A stretch of 64,000 nt of DNA from Karstenula rhodostoma CBS 690.94. Taxonomy: Eukaryota > Ascomycota > Dothideomycetes > Pleosporales > Didymosphaeriaceae. The position numbers were made by a program, and so were the translations under genes. The notes below the pieces were generated by a model. That model saw nothing but the letters and a program-made list of their open reading frames with translations, was not told where the DNA came from and made no database searches. Every line of letters begins with the position of its first letter. The first letter of the stretch is position 1. This document shows positions 1 through 9,721 of this stretch, in pieces. The stretch lies in the NCBI GenBank assembly GCA_010093485.1, contig MU001492.1, positions 2,155,122 through 2,219,121 of the forward strand, given 5' to 3'.

Positions 1-1042
1 CCTCTAAATCTTCCCACCGGAAAGATGTAGGAGGAGGCATCTGGGTGCGTGTCCTCGTATATACGCAGAACTTCGCGGTGGTAGTATTCGAGACCCTCCG
101 CGAGCTCGTCGTGCCGAGGCTGGAAAGGTATATGCCTTCTGAGCATCCATTCAATGTAGTTAGTTTTGTTTAAACCGTAAGTATCCGCTGCAGAGCCGCG
201 GGAAAACAAATCCTCTCCTCAAACTTGCCGGAGTCGAAAGTGTAATCGGACCCAGGCTCTACTAGTTCTCGTTCCTCTTCCTCTTCTTCTTCATCTTCCG
301 AGCCTGGTTCGTTACCTTCGTCTCCAGGATGTGGTTCAGACACATCACGTTCCGGGTGGAGATCAACTGGTTCCAGAGACTCAGATTTGATCTCCCGCTT
401 GATTTCCGGATTGAAATTCGGGTCCGTTACTGGAGCCTCTTGATCGACCGAGTCAGGAGGTGATTGTTCCTGCTTGATATAACTTCCAGAAGCCATGTTG
501 TCTGCACTGCCGGATTCGATCGTATCCATCGGCGATTCAGTTTTGATCCGAATTTTCGAAAGCTCTGGCTTGATATCTGTTGCATTGGCGAGCTAGTGCT
601 CTATGGATTCGATAAGCGGAGTAGGATATTGTTCACGTTTGACTCTAGTACGAGGAGTCCTTATGCGGCGAGGTGTACCTGGCACAGACCTTGAAAGTAC
701 ACTCCTGTCGTGCAAAAAGGTAGTTTCGTCGTCAGGAGGTTCCTGCTTTACAGCAGGACTCCCTTCCAGCTGGGCTCGGGGCGCAAGGCTCAGAAGGCCA
801 ACTTGATCCACGGGAAACGGGTCCCGATCATCGTGCCGTCTGGATTTAGTCGGACTCTCATTCACGGATTCTGCATCCGATCCCGAGGCCGCAGAGTCGT
901 CCTTGTCGCGTGGAAGAGGAGTGGAACACGCTCGCTTGCTGCCGACCACTGCGTCCTCGCTAGTGGGCTTGGGACGTGTGCTTCTTCCGACAACTTCCTC
1001 AGAAGCTGCGGGTGTCGCAGCGGCTGATTGAAGCGGCGGCAT
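1..1042 (-). CDS. Disordered protein rich in SUMO-type motifs, 3' end cut by window edge
   Basis: No family recognised. The start chosen is the ATG at 1042. The protein is low-complexity, acidic and proline/serine-rich. It has an acidic run near 270-300 and seven psi-K-x-E motifs (VKQE, VKRE, IKPE, IKTE, IKQE, IKRE, IKSE), the SUMO-acceptor consensus. The frame is interrupted by a TAG at 593-595, yet both sides share one frame and two of the motifs lie between the TAG and the next ATG. Either a 60-nt intron at 577-636 (weak GTGAAC donor, GCAACAG acceptor, frame kept) removes it, or it is a nonsense change. A 56-nt intron at 120-175 has a CTAAC branch point and joins in frame to PRHDELAEGLEYYHREVL, which runs off the window. 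A nuclear or chromatin role is only a guess from composition. Confidence 0.5.
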
Positions 1043-1778
1043 CTTGGATTGACTTCGTTCAAATAAGTGTAGATGGAGATGGGTTTCAGCAGCGCGGATA
1101 TGGAGGAATGGGAGGAGTGGGGTTGTCCCTCCTTGGAACGTCGCGCCTTCTGAACAAGGTTAGAATCAACGGGTAAGTAACTATCCGACGCGAGCTGTCG
1201 ACTTTGTCTCCAAGAGATGCGCTTTGCGTGCTCGCTTGCATTTGCAAGTTACGTACAAAACCACATGCTAGATCCCTTTCGCACTGTATGCTGTTGGCGA
1301 GTCGAACTAGTTAACAAAGCGTCCCACGTTTCCGTGCAGGCACCACTACCTCGCCTATGACTTTCCATCAAATTACTTCCCAAGTATCTTGCTACATCAT
1401 GGGCCAACGAGGCTGAAAGAACGCTCCTGTGTTGCATACACTACAACTGCATGAAAGTGGAATTCCTTCATCACATTAAATCTGCAGTATTATACTACCG
1501 CCACAAATAAATGAGAACAGACCAGACGATGTGGAATTTGACTGGCTTGAACTATAAAAGGCCAGGTATCCAAAATTTCTTGGAAAGAAATCCCAGCTAC
1601 TTCGAGAATGCCGTTCTTCACTTGTAACGGCACCACATAATGCCACACATATGGCGGAATTATTTTCATCGCAGCCCGTCACAAGCAGTACAGTCAATAG
1701 AAAAACCGTCATCCCGTCTCTTCACCAACGTCCAGTCCTTAAAAATCACATGACGTGAATGTCGCGACCGAGCACACC
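1043..1778. other. Gene-free stretch
   Basis: Only short open frames with no recognisable product. One minus frame at 1476-1712 begins with a hydrophobic stretch resembling a signal peptide, but nothing else supports it. The stretch probably holds the 3' end of the secreted-protein gene beyond it and the 5' region of the gene to the left. Confidence 0.5.
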
Positions 1779-2346
1779 TCAACCCCGATAGCACTTGAAG
1801 CTGCGAACAGCACTGGCAGTCTCAGCAGTACCTGGAAATCCCATAGACCAGTCCCGCGTAGGGGTATCATGCTTCGGATAGAATGGCTCAACGCAGTTGG
1901 TTTTGGCGAACACCTTGCATCGAGTTCCGTAATCGGGTCCCAGCGCATAGATCTCGAAGACACCTTGACAGTGTATTAGCTCACGCCATATATAAATGTG
2001 TGCAGAAGAGAGGAAGGTCTTGACTTACGTCCGCCCACATTGTTGAAGAGGTCGGCGTTTTGGCAGCCATCGTGGGCAGGGAAGCTAGAAGCGAGCAGCG
2101 GGTTAGTGAAGGGTAGAATGGCGGTACATCGCAGTGGACCAGTACAGACTCTGCACTGGGACGCCGTGACACACAGAGGTAAGAGGGCTGTGCTTACTAC
2201 TTGCAGCCGTGCGACCACTGTGGCATAGTGCAAGCATAGACGCCGCCACTACCGCTCGCTTGAGCAGGATTGGGGTCGGACGCGCCGGGGTGACCTAGTG
2301 CCATGCCGATGAGAAAGCAGACGAGGCCGAGAAAAATGGATCGCAT
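1779..2346 (-). CDS. Small secreted cysteine-rich protein (effector-like)
   Basis: Three exons are inferred: 2198-2346, 2029-2084 and 1779-1963. The introns at 2085-2197 and 1964-2028 have GTAAGC and GTAAGT donors, TAG and AAG acceptors, and a CTAAT branch in the second. The spliced product is 129 aa. It starts MRSIFLGLVCFLIGMALG, a clear signal peptide, and the mature part has six cysteines (VYAC, HGC, DGC, TRC, TNC, FKC). It is small, secreted and Cys-rich with no catalytic motif seen, as for many apoplastic effectors or surface proteins of plant-associated Dothideomycetes. That role is inferred from architecture only. The open frames give only the first exon intact; the other two exons appear as shadow frames, so the gene is easily missed. 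An alternative donor 3 nt upstream in intron 1 would change one residue. Confidence 0.68.
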
Positions 2347-2886
2347 GATCGGCGAGTGTGGCTGCAAAGATTGGGACCGTGTATAAAGGGCACCGAGTGA
2401 GCGAGGTGGGTTGACGTGTAAGTACTGAGGGTGGAGAATAGAGGCTCCAAGTAAACATGCGGGCGGCAAGGCGACGGCAAGCCGTGTCAACTTCACTTAC
2501 TAAGACTATTCACTTTCTGCTTTGTAGCTAAGGCGTGCGCCGGGGCCAAGGCGCACCCAAAGACAGTAGCGATCCTGGCTGCTTTGTTGAAGCGCGAACA
2601 TAGATCATTGCCTGATTGTTCCACCGACTATAAATACCGTTTGGGGTGGCCGATAGTAATGTAAGAAGAACCTCGCAACGCTTGGGCAGAGTAGCATCGG
2701 CGAAGAAGGGACTCATGTCAGCCACTTGCGAGGTCAAGCACAACAAGACGACACTGCACGTGCATGTTTAGATGAAATATTTGTTTTGGAAGCATTGATA
2801 ATTACATACAGATGTCATTACAACTAGCGCACCAACGTGCGCCTCATTGTAGAAACATAATTTTTTCATTCGCTCAACTCCATCCT
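2347..2886. other. Intergenic stretch, no gene seen
   Basis: Lies between the start of the secreted-protein gene and the 3' end of the CE4 gene. Short overlapping frames only; none has a recognisable product. It should contain the promoter of the secreted-protein gene. Confidence 0.5.
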
Positions 2887-2953
2887 TCGTCGTCCCAATC
2901 CTCGTCTTCCCAATCCTCGTCTTCCCAATCCTCGTCTTCCCAATCCTCGTCGT
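2887..2953. repeat. 15-bp minisatellite just after the CE4 stop codon
   Basis: About four and a half copies of a 15-bp unit (TCGTCTTCCCAATCC on the plus strand) with one or two substitutions in the end units. It starts five bases 3' of the CE4 stop codon on the minus strand, so it would lie in the 3' UTR. In the minus-strand frames it would read as repeated RIGKT, but no gene uses that frame. Confidence 0.9.
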
Positions 2954-2957
2954 CACT

Positions 2958-5513
2958 CTACAAAGCCGGGGCGTTGGGATCATCCATACATTGGTCAACC
3001 CGCATGAGCTGCTTTCCAGTCTTCTTGGCCATCTGGATAAACTGCTGGAGGTAGCCGACAGTGCTGGGGTACAGGTAGTGCATGACGACGAGGTTGCCGC
3101 CCTTGTTGACATCGCGCTCGAAGGCCTTCAGCTGCTCCTCGGGGGTGTCGGTCTGGGCCCACAACCAATCTTCGACGTCCACGCTCCACATGGTGACGGT
3201 TGGCTTGGTACTGAGGGTCTGGGCAAGACGCTGGCGCATACGAGCACCCTCGGTTCCGAAGGGAGGGCGGAAGTAGTTGGTGTGTAGGCCGTCGAACTGC
3301 TTGGCGACCGTGTCGATGTCCTGCTTGTACTCCCAGTCGATGGCGGCATAGTCAGGGAGACCCTCCATCTTCGGGTGAGTGTACGAGTGCAGGGCGATCT
3401 GGTGGCCGGCGGCCTCCATCTCACGGTAAACGTTGGTCAGGTTCGTGGAGGCATCGATAAGGGGAGCACCGACGGTGAAGAAGGTGACTTTGATGTTCTC
3501 CTCCTTGACGATTTTGAGGACTTGCTGAGCATACTCTGGCGATCCGTCGTCGATGGCGAAGGCGAAGCTATTGGGCCGCTTGCAGGCAAAGACAAGGTCA
3601 CCAGACTCGAGTTTGTTGGGAATGCTGTAACCGGAAGGAACCGAAGGAACAATTTCAATGGTTGACAGGACAACCTGATCGGACTTATAGAAACCCTTGA
3701 TGGCAATACTGACAGTTCGAGCAAGCTGAATGTTGAAGTGGCTGATGGGCATGTAGATATGTCCGTTCTTGGCGTAACGGGTTGCCTCGAGAGAGTCCCA
3801 GGTTTCGGGGTACGGGGCAATTGAATCGTCGCATTTGGAATTGTGCTGTTGGAGAGCGACAGTGAACGCAGTGCTGCCAGAGTAAGCGATGTGAAGGTAC
3901 GATCCCTTGTACTTGGTCATGTCCGTGCAAGAGGCCGAAAGCTGGGTGTAGAATGAGTAGTCGGCATCGCTGGACACAATGGTTGCCTTGGAGCCGCCTA
4001 TGGTGACCTTCATTCCCTCGTCATAGCCGTGCCAGAAGCCAAGAGCGTTGCTGTCAGCTTTGGCGAACTTGTCAATGACAAGAGCAGCAGCTGTGCCACT
4101 GGGCGCAGCAACGGTCGAAGTAGGGCCAGCAACAGCACTTTTAGTGGTGATACTGACCTCGGTACCAGTGCTGCCGCAGTAGAAGCCCATGGGGCCAAAG
4201 GAAACAGAATTGGTGAAGCCACCGAAGAGGATAGTGGTAAGCTTGCTGGTGTCAAGACCAGAGAACTTGTCGAATGGAATGGAGTAAAGTTTCTCGGCAC
4301 CGTCAAACGTCCATCCAAGGTCCGCAGTGGTCACGGTAACTTGAACAGCCTTTGTAGGATCGCAGGTGGCCGAGGAATCAAGTTCCACAGAGAAGGTGGT
4401 ACCCTTAGGAGCGTTGATCTTGAGGGAAATTCCGCCGTAGACGTTCCGAGCATTAACGCATTCAAACTGGGAGTAGAAATACGAGCTGGTGTCCTTGGGA
4501 TTTATAGTAACACGGTTGGGTGACGGTGAACCGACAATGAGCGAGCTCATGGAAGTATCATCCGAAGAGGGTTCAAGCATCGCATTGTAGAATAGGAACG
4601 TCAAGCGGGATTGCGAGACCCAGTCGTCAATGAGGAGGTTGGAGCACGTTCCCAAAGCTGCCGCTGAAGCAGAAGTGGCGAGGGTAGTGCGGGTGGACGT
4701 CAGGAGAGTGGTGCGAGAGCCGGAAGCAGTGTTAGAGACAGCATCCTTCGAAGCAGAGGCTGAAGTACGCGCACAGTTGCCATACAGGGGATTGCAGCCA
4801 GTACCGCAGTGCGCGTCAGACTTTCCACAGTAACCATACTGAGAGCAGCACTCGCCTTCAGCCCAGCCAACGCAGTTATAACCAGTTTTGCCGGTACAAG
4901 TCCCGTCCTTGGAAGGGGTGCCAGGCTTCTGGCTCGCGGCAGACGATGTAGATGACACAGCATCCTTAGTAGCGGACGGAGCAGTCGATGAAACGGCGCC
5001 GCCACATACAAATTGAACGTTGCTGAGCTGCCATGCCGTGTTGGAGGAGAATCCTGACCAGACGAGACGGCTGATTGCGTTGGCATTGGCGCCCGAGAAT
5101 TGGCTAAGAGGAAGCGTGATGGTCTGCGTGTCACCAGTTAAGGCAGTCACGGAAGTATAAGCAGAGCTGTATGTCGTGGCCGAGCATGAAGTCTTGATCT
5201 GCAGCTCCAGGTTCAACGAGCCTCCCTTAGGCCCCTTGACGGTGAACTGAACAGAGTTGTAGCCGTTTCCTGAGGTGGCCTGGCATGTGAATGTCTCGTA
5301 GAAGTAGGCGTTGGCTTTGGGCGTGAAGGACAGGATTCCGGACGCAGCCGAGATGGACTGCATGCTGGAGTTATCGCTCGTCCATTGGCCTAGGCTGTTG
5401 GTGTTGCTCGAGTATTTGGAGAAGTTATCGATGGTAAGAGCCGAGCTGCAGGCCGCCGAAGCCTCAGACGAGAAGGCGGCTAGAAGACCGCTTATTAAGG
5501 GAAAACCGCGCAT
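2958..5513 (-). CDS. Secreted chitin/polysaccharide deacetylase (CE4) with CBM18 and repeated N-terminal domains
   Basis: A single 851-aa frame from the ATG at 5513. Residues 1-20 look like a signal peptide. Residues about 204-247 form a CBM18 (hevein-like) chitin-binding domain with closely spaced cysteines (GECCSQYGYCG). The NodB/CE4 domain fills about 638-851. Its motifs are AIDDG (Asp655, Asp656), HSYTH (His709, His713; metal ligands), RPPFG (Arg749), DVEDW and VVMHY (His812). Known CE4 enzymes remove N-acetyl groups from chitin or O-acetyl groups from other glycans. Motif 1 is AIDDGS instead of the usual TFDDGP but keeps the catalytic Asp pair. Three segments starting with a similar LTIDNF / LLIDDW / LVIDKF pattern suggest repeated beta-sandwich carbohydrate-binding domains; this is inference. 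Likely acts in the cell wall or on host glycans. Confidence 0.9.
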   Translation of the reverse strand: MRGFPLISGLLAAFSSEASAACSSALTIDNFSKYSSNTNSLGQWTSDNSSMQSISAASGILSFTPKANAYFYETFTCQATSGNGYNSVQFTVKGPKGGSLNLELQIKTSCSATTYSSAYTSVTALTGDTQTITLPLSQFSGANANAISRLVWSGFSSNTAWQLSNVQFVCGGAVSSTAPSATKDAVSSTSSAASQKPGTPSKDGTCTGKTGYNCVGWAEGECCSQYGYCGKSDAHCGTGCNPLYGNCARTSASASKDAVSNTASGSRTTLLTSTRTTLATSASAAALGTCSNLLIDDWVSQSRLTFLFYNAMLEPSSDDTSMSSLIVGSPSPNRVTINPKDTSSYFYSQFECVNARNVYGGISLKINAPKGTTFSVELDSSATCDPTKAVQVTVTTADLGWTFDGAEKLYSIPFDKFSGLDTSKLTTILFGGFTNSVSFGPMGFYCGSTGTEVSITTKSAVAGPTSTVAAPSGTAAALVIDKFAKADSNALGFWHGYDEGMKVTIGGSKATIVSSDADYSFYTQLSASCTDMTKYKGSYLHIAYSGSTAFTVALQQHNSKCDDSIAPYPETWDSLEATRYAKNGHIYMPISHFNIQLARTVSIAIKGFYKSDQVVLSTIEIVPSVPSGYSIPNKLESGDLVFACKRPNSFAFAIDDGSPEYAQQVLKIVKEENIKVTFFTVGAPLIDASTNLTNVYREMEAAGHQIALHSYTHPKMEGLPDYAAIDWEYKQDIDTVAKQFDGLHTNYFRPPFGTEGARMRQRLAQTLSTKPTVTMWSVDVEDWLWAQTDTPEEQLKAFERDVNKGGNLVVMHYLYPSTVGYLQQFIQMAKKTGKQLMRVDQCMDDPNAPAL

Positions 5514-7296
5514 TATGAAGAACGGTGTAACGAAAGACCAGGTTAAAAAAAAGCGAATGTACTGAAGTCAACGACTTCCAGGAGAAGACTTTCCCGCCCA
5601 AGAACTTGACAGAAAGGGCGACGGAGCACGAGAAGTTGTAAAGTCGGAAAGTTCATGGGACGCTGCCCTGTTCATATACCATATAGCCAAGCGCATCGCG
5701 TGCATGAAATTTCTCTATTCTGGGCGTGGATGGAAACATGATGTGGGCGATCAATTCACGACAAGGCTCGATTGGGTTCGGTGGCGTCGCCGGTGTACAA
5801 GCGGACCCCTAGGCGGAGACTCGCTGCGTATCGCGAGAACGAGGCCCGCATCTGATTGGCACGTTTGTAGCTATAGCTGCAGACTGTATGAATACATACT
5901 CGCAGAGTTCGTAGGGGTAGTGCTGGGCTGGTGCAACCGCAGCTCGTCACACTCACAGACATTCAGCCGGGCTAATCGTTGCCGTTGACTCGCGAAGCCA
6001 CGTCTGGACATGTGGGGATCCCGGAGTTGTGAAAGACAATAGGGAGGCGCCCGCGAGGAGGGAGTGTTGGGGTGATCAGTGGGGTGAGTCACGTGTGACC
6101 GTGGCTCTGGGATTATCGTCGCCTCAACCATCTCAACACTCGACCACCATGGAACAGAACAGATCCAAAGGGCAACATCTGGATGCGCCAGCAAAGTCAA
6201 GTAACTCTGCCTACGAAGCAGAGACGCGCCGGTCAACTTGGCCATCTCAAGTCCAAGGCAGCCTGTATACTGCTGCTGCTGATGATGATGATGATAAGTA
6301 TATTTAGGCCGAGCTTGAGGCAGACGTCGTGTGCCAGCACTTGCAGCTCAAAGGGAGCACACAGGATGCGATGTAGTGCAGGGCCACAGCTTTGATGTCG
6401 CATCACGTTTGGGTTCGATGTCGTACAACATGGCAACAACACGCGTGTGGCAGCGTGTTTGTCATTGATGAGGTGGTGCCAAATGGTTGGGAGACATCCA
6501 CGACGCCCAGGCGAAAAGCGATGCCTGATTCAAACCTGCGCCGTTCTCCATCTCCAATCGACCCTCGTGCTCGTCGTCCGTCAATATCTTTGTGGAGACA
6601 ATACTACGTCTCCCCCTGCCAAGGGAGCAGCACATCCGCGTCGGCGTGTTTCATCGGGTCGTTTCTGGAACGACGGGACGCATTTGGCGCACCAATGCAA
6701 AACGTTGTTCCGAACCCTACAACGACATCCCATGAACGACATGATGTAGATCCTCAACCACTGCATGTTTTGTCGCATCTTGGGAAGGTTCAAATCAAAG
6801 CGGATATATAAACACTGGTCACTACGTACATCACCACCGAACCTTTTTTAACAAGCAGCTTTTAGTCTTCGTCGCACAAGCACTGTGAACAAACATGCAT
6901 CTTGCTTCAGCTTCAAGGACCTCGTCAGCAACAGGAGCCTGCCCTTGGCTCACATGCCTCCCAGTTGACGGCCTTCCGAAAAATCTTCTGCTGAACGGAA
7001 GTCTGCAAAAACCCAACAATAACAATCAAAAAGTTGCGCATGCTGTACTAGAAAGAGGCTTGCGTATTTCTCGTCCATTCGATGATATTCCTCGAAAAAT
7101 CTCATCCCATGTCTGCAATGGCAGTCTTGTTCCAGTCCTTTCGATGATTCCAGCAAGAATTGCCAGCGTCATGTCGATTCGAACAGCCCCTTCTCGAGCG
7201 CATCCATGGCGGCAACACAGAAATCACCTTATCACCGTCGTCATGGACCCCAGTCGGCCCAGCGGCACGTGTTTAGACGATACCATTGTGGGAAGG
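5514..7296. other. Gene-free stretch of 1.8 kb
   Basis: No product recognised on either strand. Overlapping frames of 60-170 codons occur (for example plus 6895-7404), but they lack family features and are compositionally like their antisense shadows. A short TGC/GAT trinucleotide run lies at about 6272-6297. The CE4 promoter should lie next to 5514. Confidence 0.45.
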
Positions 7297-9199
7297 CTAC
7301 TTCCGCCCCTGCGCAACCTCCAGAGGTCCACCGGGAAAGCTGGTGCTCCAGGCAGCTACATTTGCCTGGCTGTGCGGACGATGTATGGTACAGCATCCGC
7401 CTAGACAGTGAATACCGCTCATTCCACCTGGATAATAGAGGGGGCGGTATCCCCCTGCATAGTCATGAACGCGGTACTCCTCGAGTGACTGGTGCCTGGT
7501 ATCCGGAGCGACGGTGAATGTCATGAAACGGAGACCTGCGCCGTTCTCCGGGTCTGAATCCTGGTCCATGAGATCAAGAAGCTGTGCTTCCTGGACGATT
7601 TGCGCTTGCTGCATGGTCGGATTAGGAGGGAAGGCGGCGGTGCTAATATTGACATGATTTGGATTTGGGTTCGCGGTGTTGAGCTTTGCACGCTTGGTGT
7701 TTCCGTGTCCTCCCCCAGCAACATCTCCATCGTCACGTCCGTGCTTCTTGAAGGCAGTATTGATAGCGTCGAGCATTGATGGAACGGTGGGAGATGCGGC
7801 TATAGGAAGGGCATTAATAAACCCTGACTCGACCTTCTTTTGCTCTTGCACAACTTGTAGCGGGCCTCCAGGAAATCGACGGTCCCAGTTGAAAGAGCTG
7901 TTCTGATTATGACGCTCCGCGTACTGTGTGTAGCGACGTCCGAGGATATTATAATCGTGAACGCGATACTCCTCAAGCGATCGATGCAAGTAGTCCGCTT
8001 GACCAGTGAAGGCGTGCACGCGCAGGCTGATACGGTTGTTTACCGTCGGTAGGTCCGGAGTCTGATCCATAGGATCGTATGGCGTAGTATGTCTTTGTTG
8101 TGTATCTGCGTCCAAGCGAGGCCGCCCAACAGCAGGTGCAGTGAGGGTCTTCTTCACCTCCGCGGGCATCGCGGTGAGTTTTTGCTTCAGTTTCCGATGC
8201 TCAACGACCATGGGGAAGCCGTCGTCTTCATGCGCCAGCCCGCACTGACGCTTCGGACAAGTGCCTTTGGTCCAGAACTGGCACTTGACCCGCTTACAGC
8301 CTCCTGGTATTCCCCTCGCGATACAGGCCTGGCAGGGATATCCAGCGTCGCAGGGCCACTTCTTTATGTAGCACTGACTGCACTTTACAACACGCGGCTC
8401 TTTAGCCTTGTCTGCCTCGGAGCGCAATTCGTAGCCCGACTTCTCCTCCGAGGCCTTACGACCGATAGCTTGCTCATGGCGCTTGTGGAGGTCCTGATAC
8501 ATCTATGTCAAAGACTTGAGCTCGCGGTTGAGGTTGTCGACCTCCTTGTCCTTCTCGATGTTTCGACTTTTTTCCTGTAGGGCCGTGGCGGTCGCTTGAT
8601 GCTTTTTCCTTCACAAGCTTGCCGTTATGCGTCTCGACGTCTCCCAACTTTGACTTGAGATCGTTGTGCACCATTTCCCAATGATTTGCCCTTCGATCGT
8701 TGCTGTCGCACTTCTTGTGCAAGGTGTCGTTATCCTTCTTGAGTGCTTCGATGAGTCGGTGGGCATGGCGCAGCTCAACGTCTGCCGCACCATGCTTCTT
8801 GCGCAGGTCCCCATTTTCGAGAGAGAGCACGGTAGTGGTTGCACGAAGTTGCGTCAGCTCAGCTTGCTGCTTTCCTTCCCAAGAACTGAATTCAATTGAG
8901 AGGATCTTGCGCCCGCGGGCAGAAAGCTGCGAGGAAGTTGAATCTGTCAATAGGGTGCACGAATGCTTCGCGGACTCGCGACGGGTTGAATTCATAAGTC
9001 CGGTACGTGTTTTGATGTGACTTCGAGAATGCGTGCGTAAGATTTTGCGGGCGAAAAGATGTCTTGCGGAGTCGATTCGTTTCAGCGTCGGGCCTGTAAG
9101 ATTCGGGTTTGTGGGAAAGTTGGGGTTGACGGGCAATGCGGATAGAACAGCCACGAGTGAAGGCACGCTCAGTAAAGAGGTATCACGGTCGCGAGACAT
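7297..9199 (-). pseudogene. Coiled-coil / ten-ligand zinc-finger protein with broken frame
   Basis: Two parts. The upstream frame (ATG 9199) holds a long coiled coil (9000-8600). The downstream frame (ATG 8502, 401 codons) carries a module C-x2-C-x6-C-x5-C-x2-C-x8-C-x4-C-x7-C-x4-C-x3-H followed by EDDGF. The first six Cys resemble a Zn2Cys6 cluster and the end resembles a CCCH finger. To join them the reading must shift by +1 within about 8525-8620 and then pass a TAG at 8503-8505. The shifted frame continues heptads (EVDNLNRELKSLT) up to the TAG, and counting the TAG as one residue keeps the register into MYQDLHKRHEQ. A 112-nt intron (GTGAAG...CATAG) ending at 8503 would also join the parts, but its donor is weak. 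An intact relative lies at 37253-40010. A segment with SLEEYRVHDY is duplicated inside the C-terminal half. Function unknown; a nucleic-acid-binding role is inferred. Confidence 0.6.
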
Positions 9200-9721
9200 T
9201 CAAATACACAATGACACACACACGGCCCCGCATATTTTCGAGCTCACTCCTTGAGGTTGACTCTTGCCGCTGAGCCTCGATCATCGCCACGAGTATACAT
9301 CTCCAGCTATAGCTCAGCCCTACCTTTCAGACACCACTACCGTAGCACAACACCTCGGCTGCCGTAAACATCAGGTTCGACCTAGAGGTAAGCACCAGCT
9401 GCTAGGTTTTCGAAGTCTCCAGCACATCCGTACACATGCCGTTCAGGACCCGCACGTTCTGCATATAGGTCTGCCGCATCGACTGATCACACCCGCAGAC
9501 CACCTCATGCTAACCAATTGGCCGCAGAAGCTCGTCACTACGTTCAACGAATGCAAGCCTTGTGCCTGCCGCTCAAATCCCACCGCTTTCTATATCACGT
9601 TCACTCTTGAGTTGTACGAAATTATTGGCCTCGATCAATTCGAGACTGTTCGTTCGCAATGTAGAAACCCACAACCTTCAAAAAACCCTCAAGGCTAACA
9701 AAATCCACGTTATTGTCCAGC
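9200..9721. other. Divergent intergenic region
   Basis: Separates the minus-strand zinc-finger gene from the plus-strand gene at 9722. It has only short frames without features and should contain both promoters and 5' leaders. Confidence 0.45.

Noticed and set aside
6272..6307. Asp-Asp-Asp-Asp-Lys run in a plus-strand frame
   Set aside because: Produced by a GAT microsatellite in a frame with no other coding evidence.
6895..7404. 169-codon plus-strand frame
   Set aside because: No family features, overlaps the 3' end of the zinc-finger gene, and composition resembles an antisense shadow.
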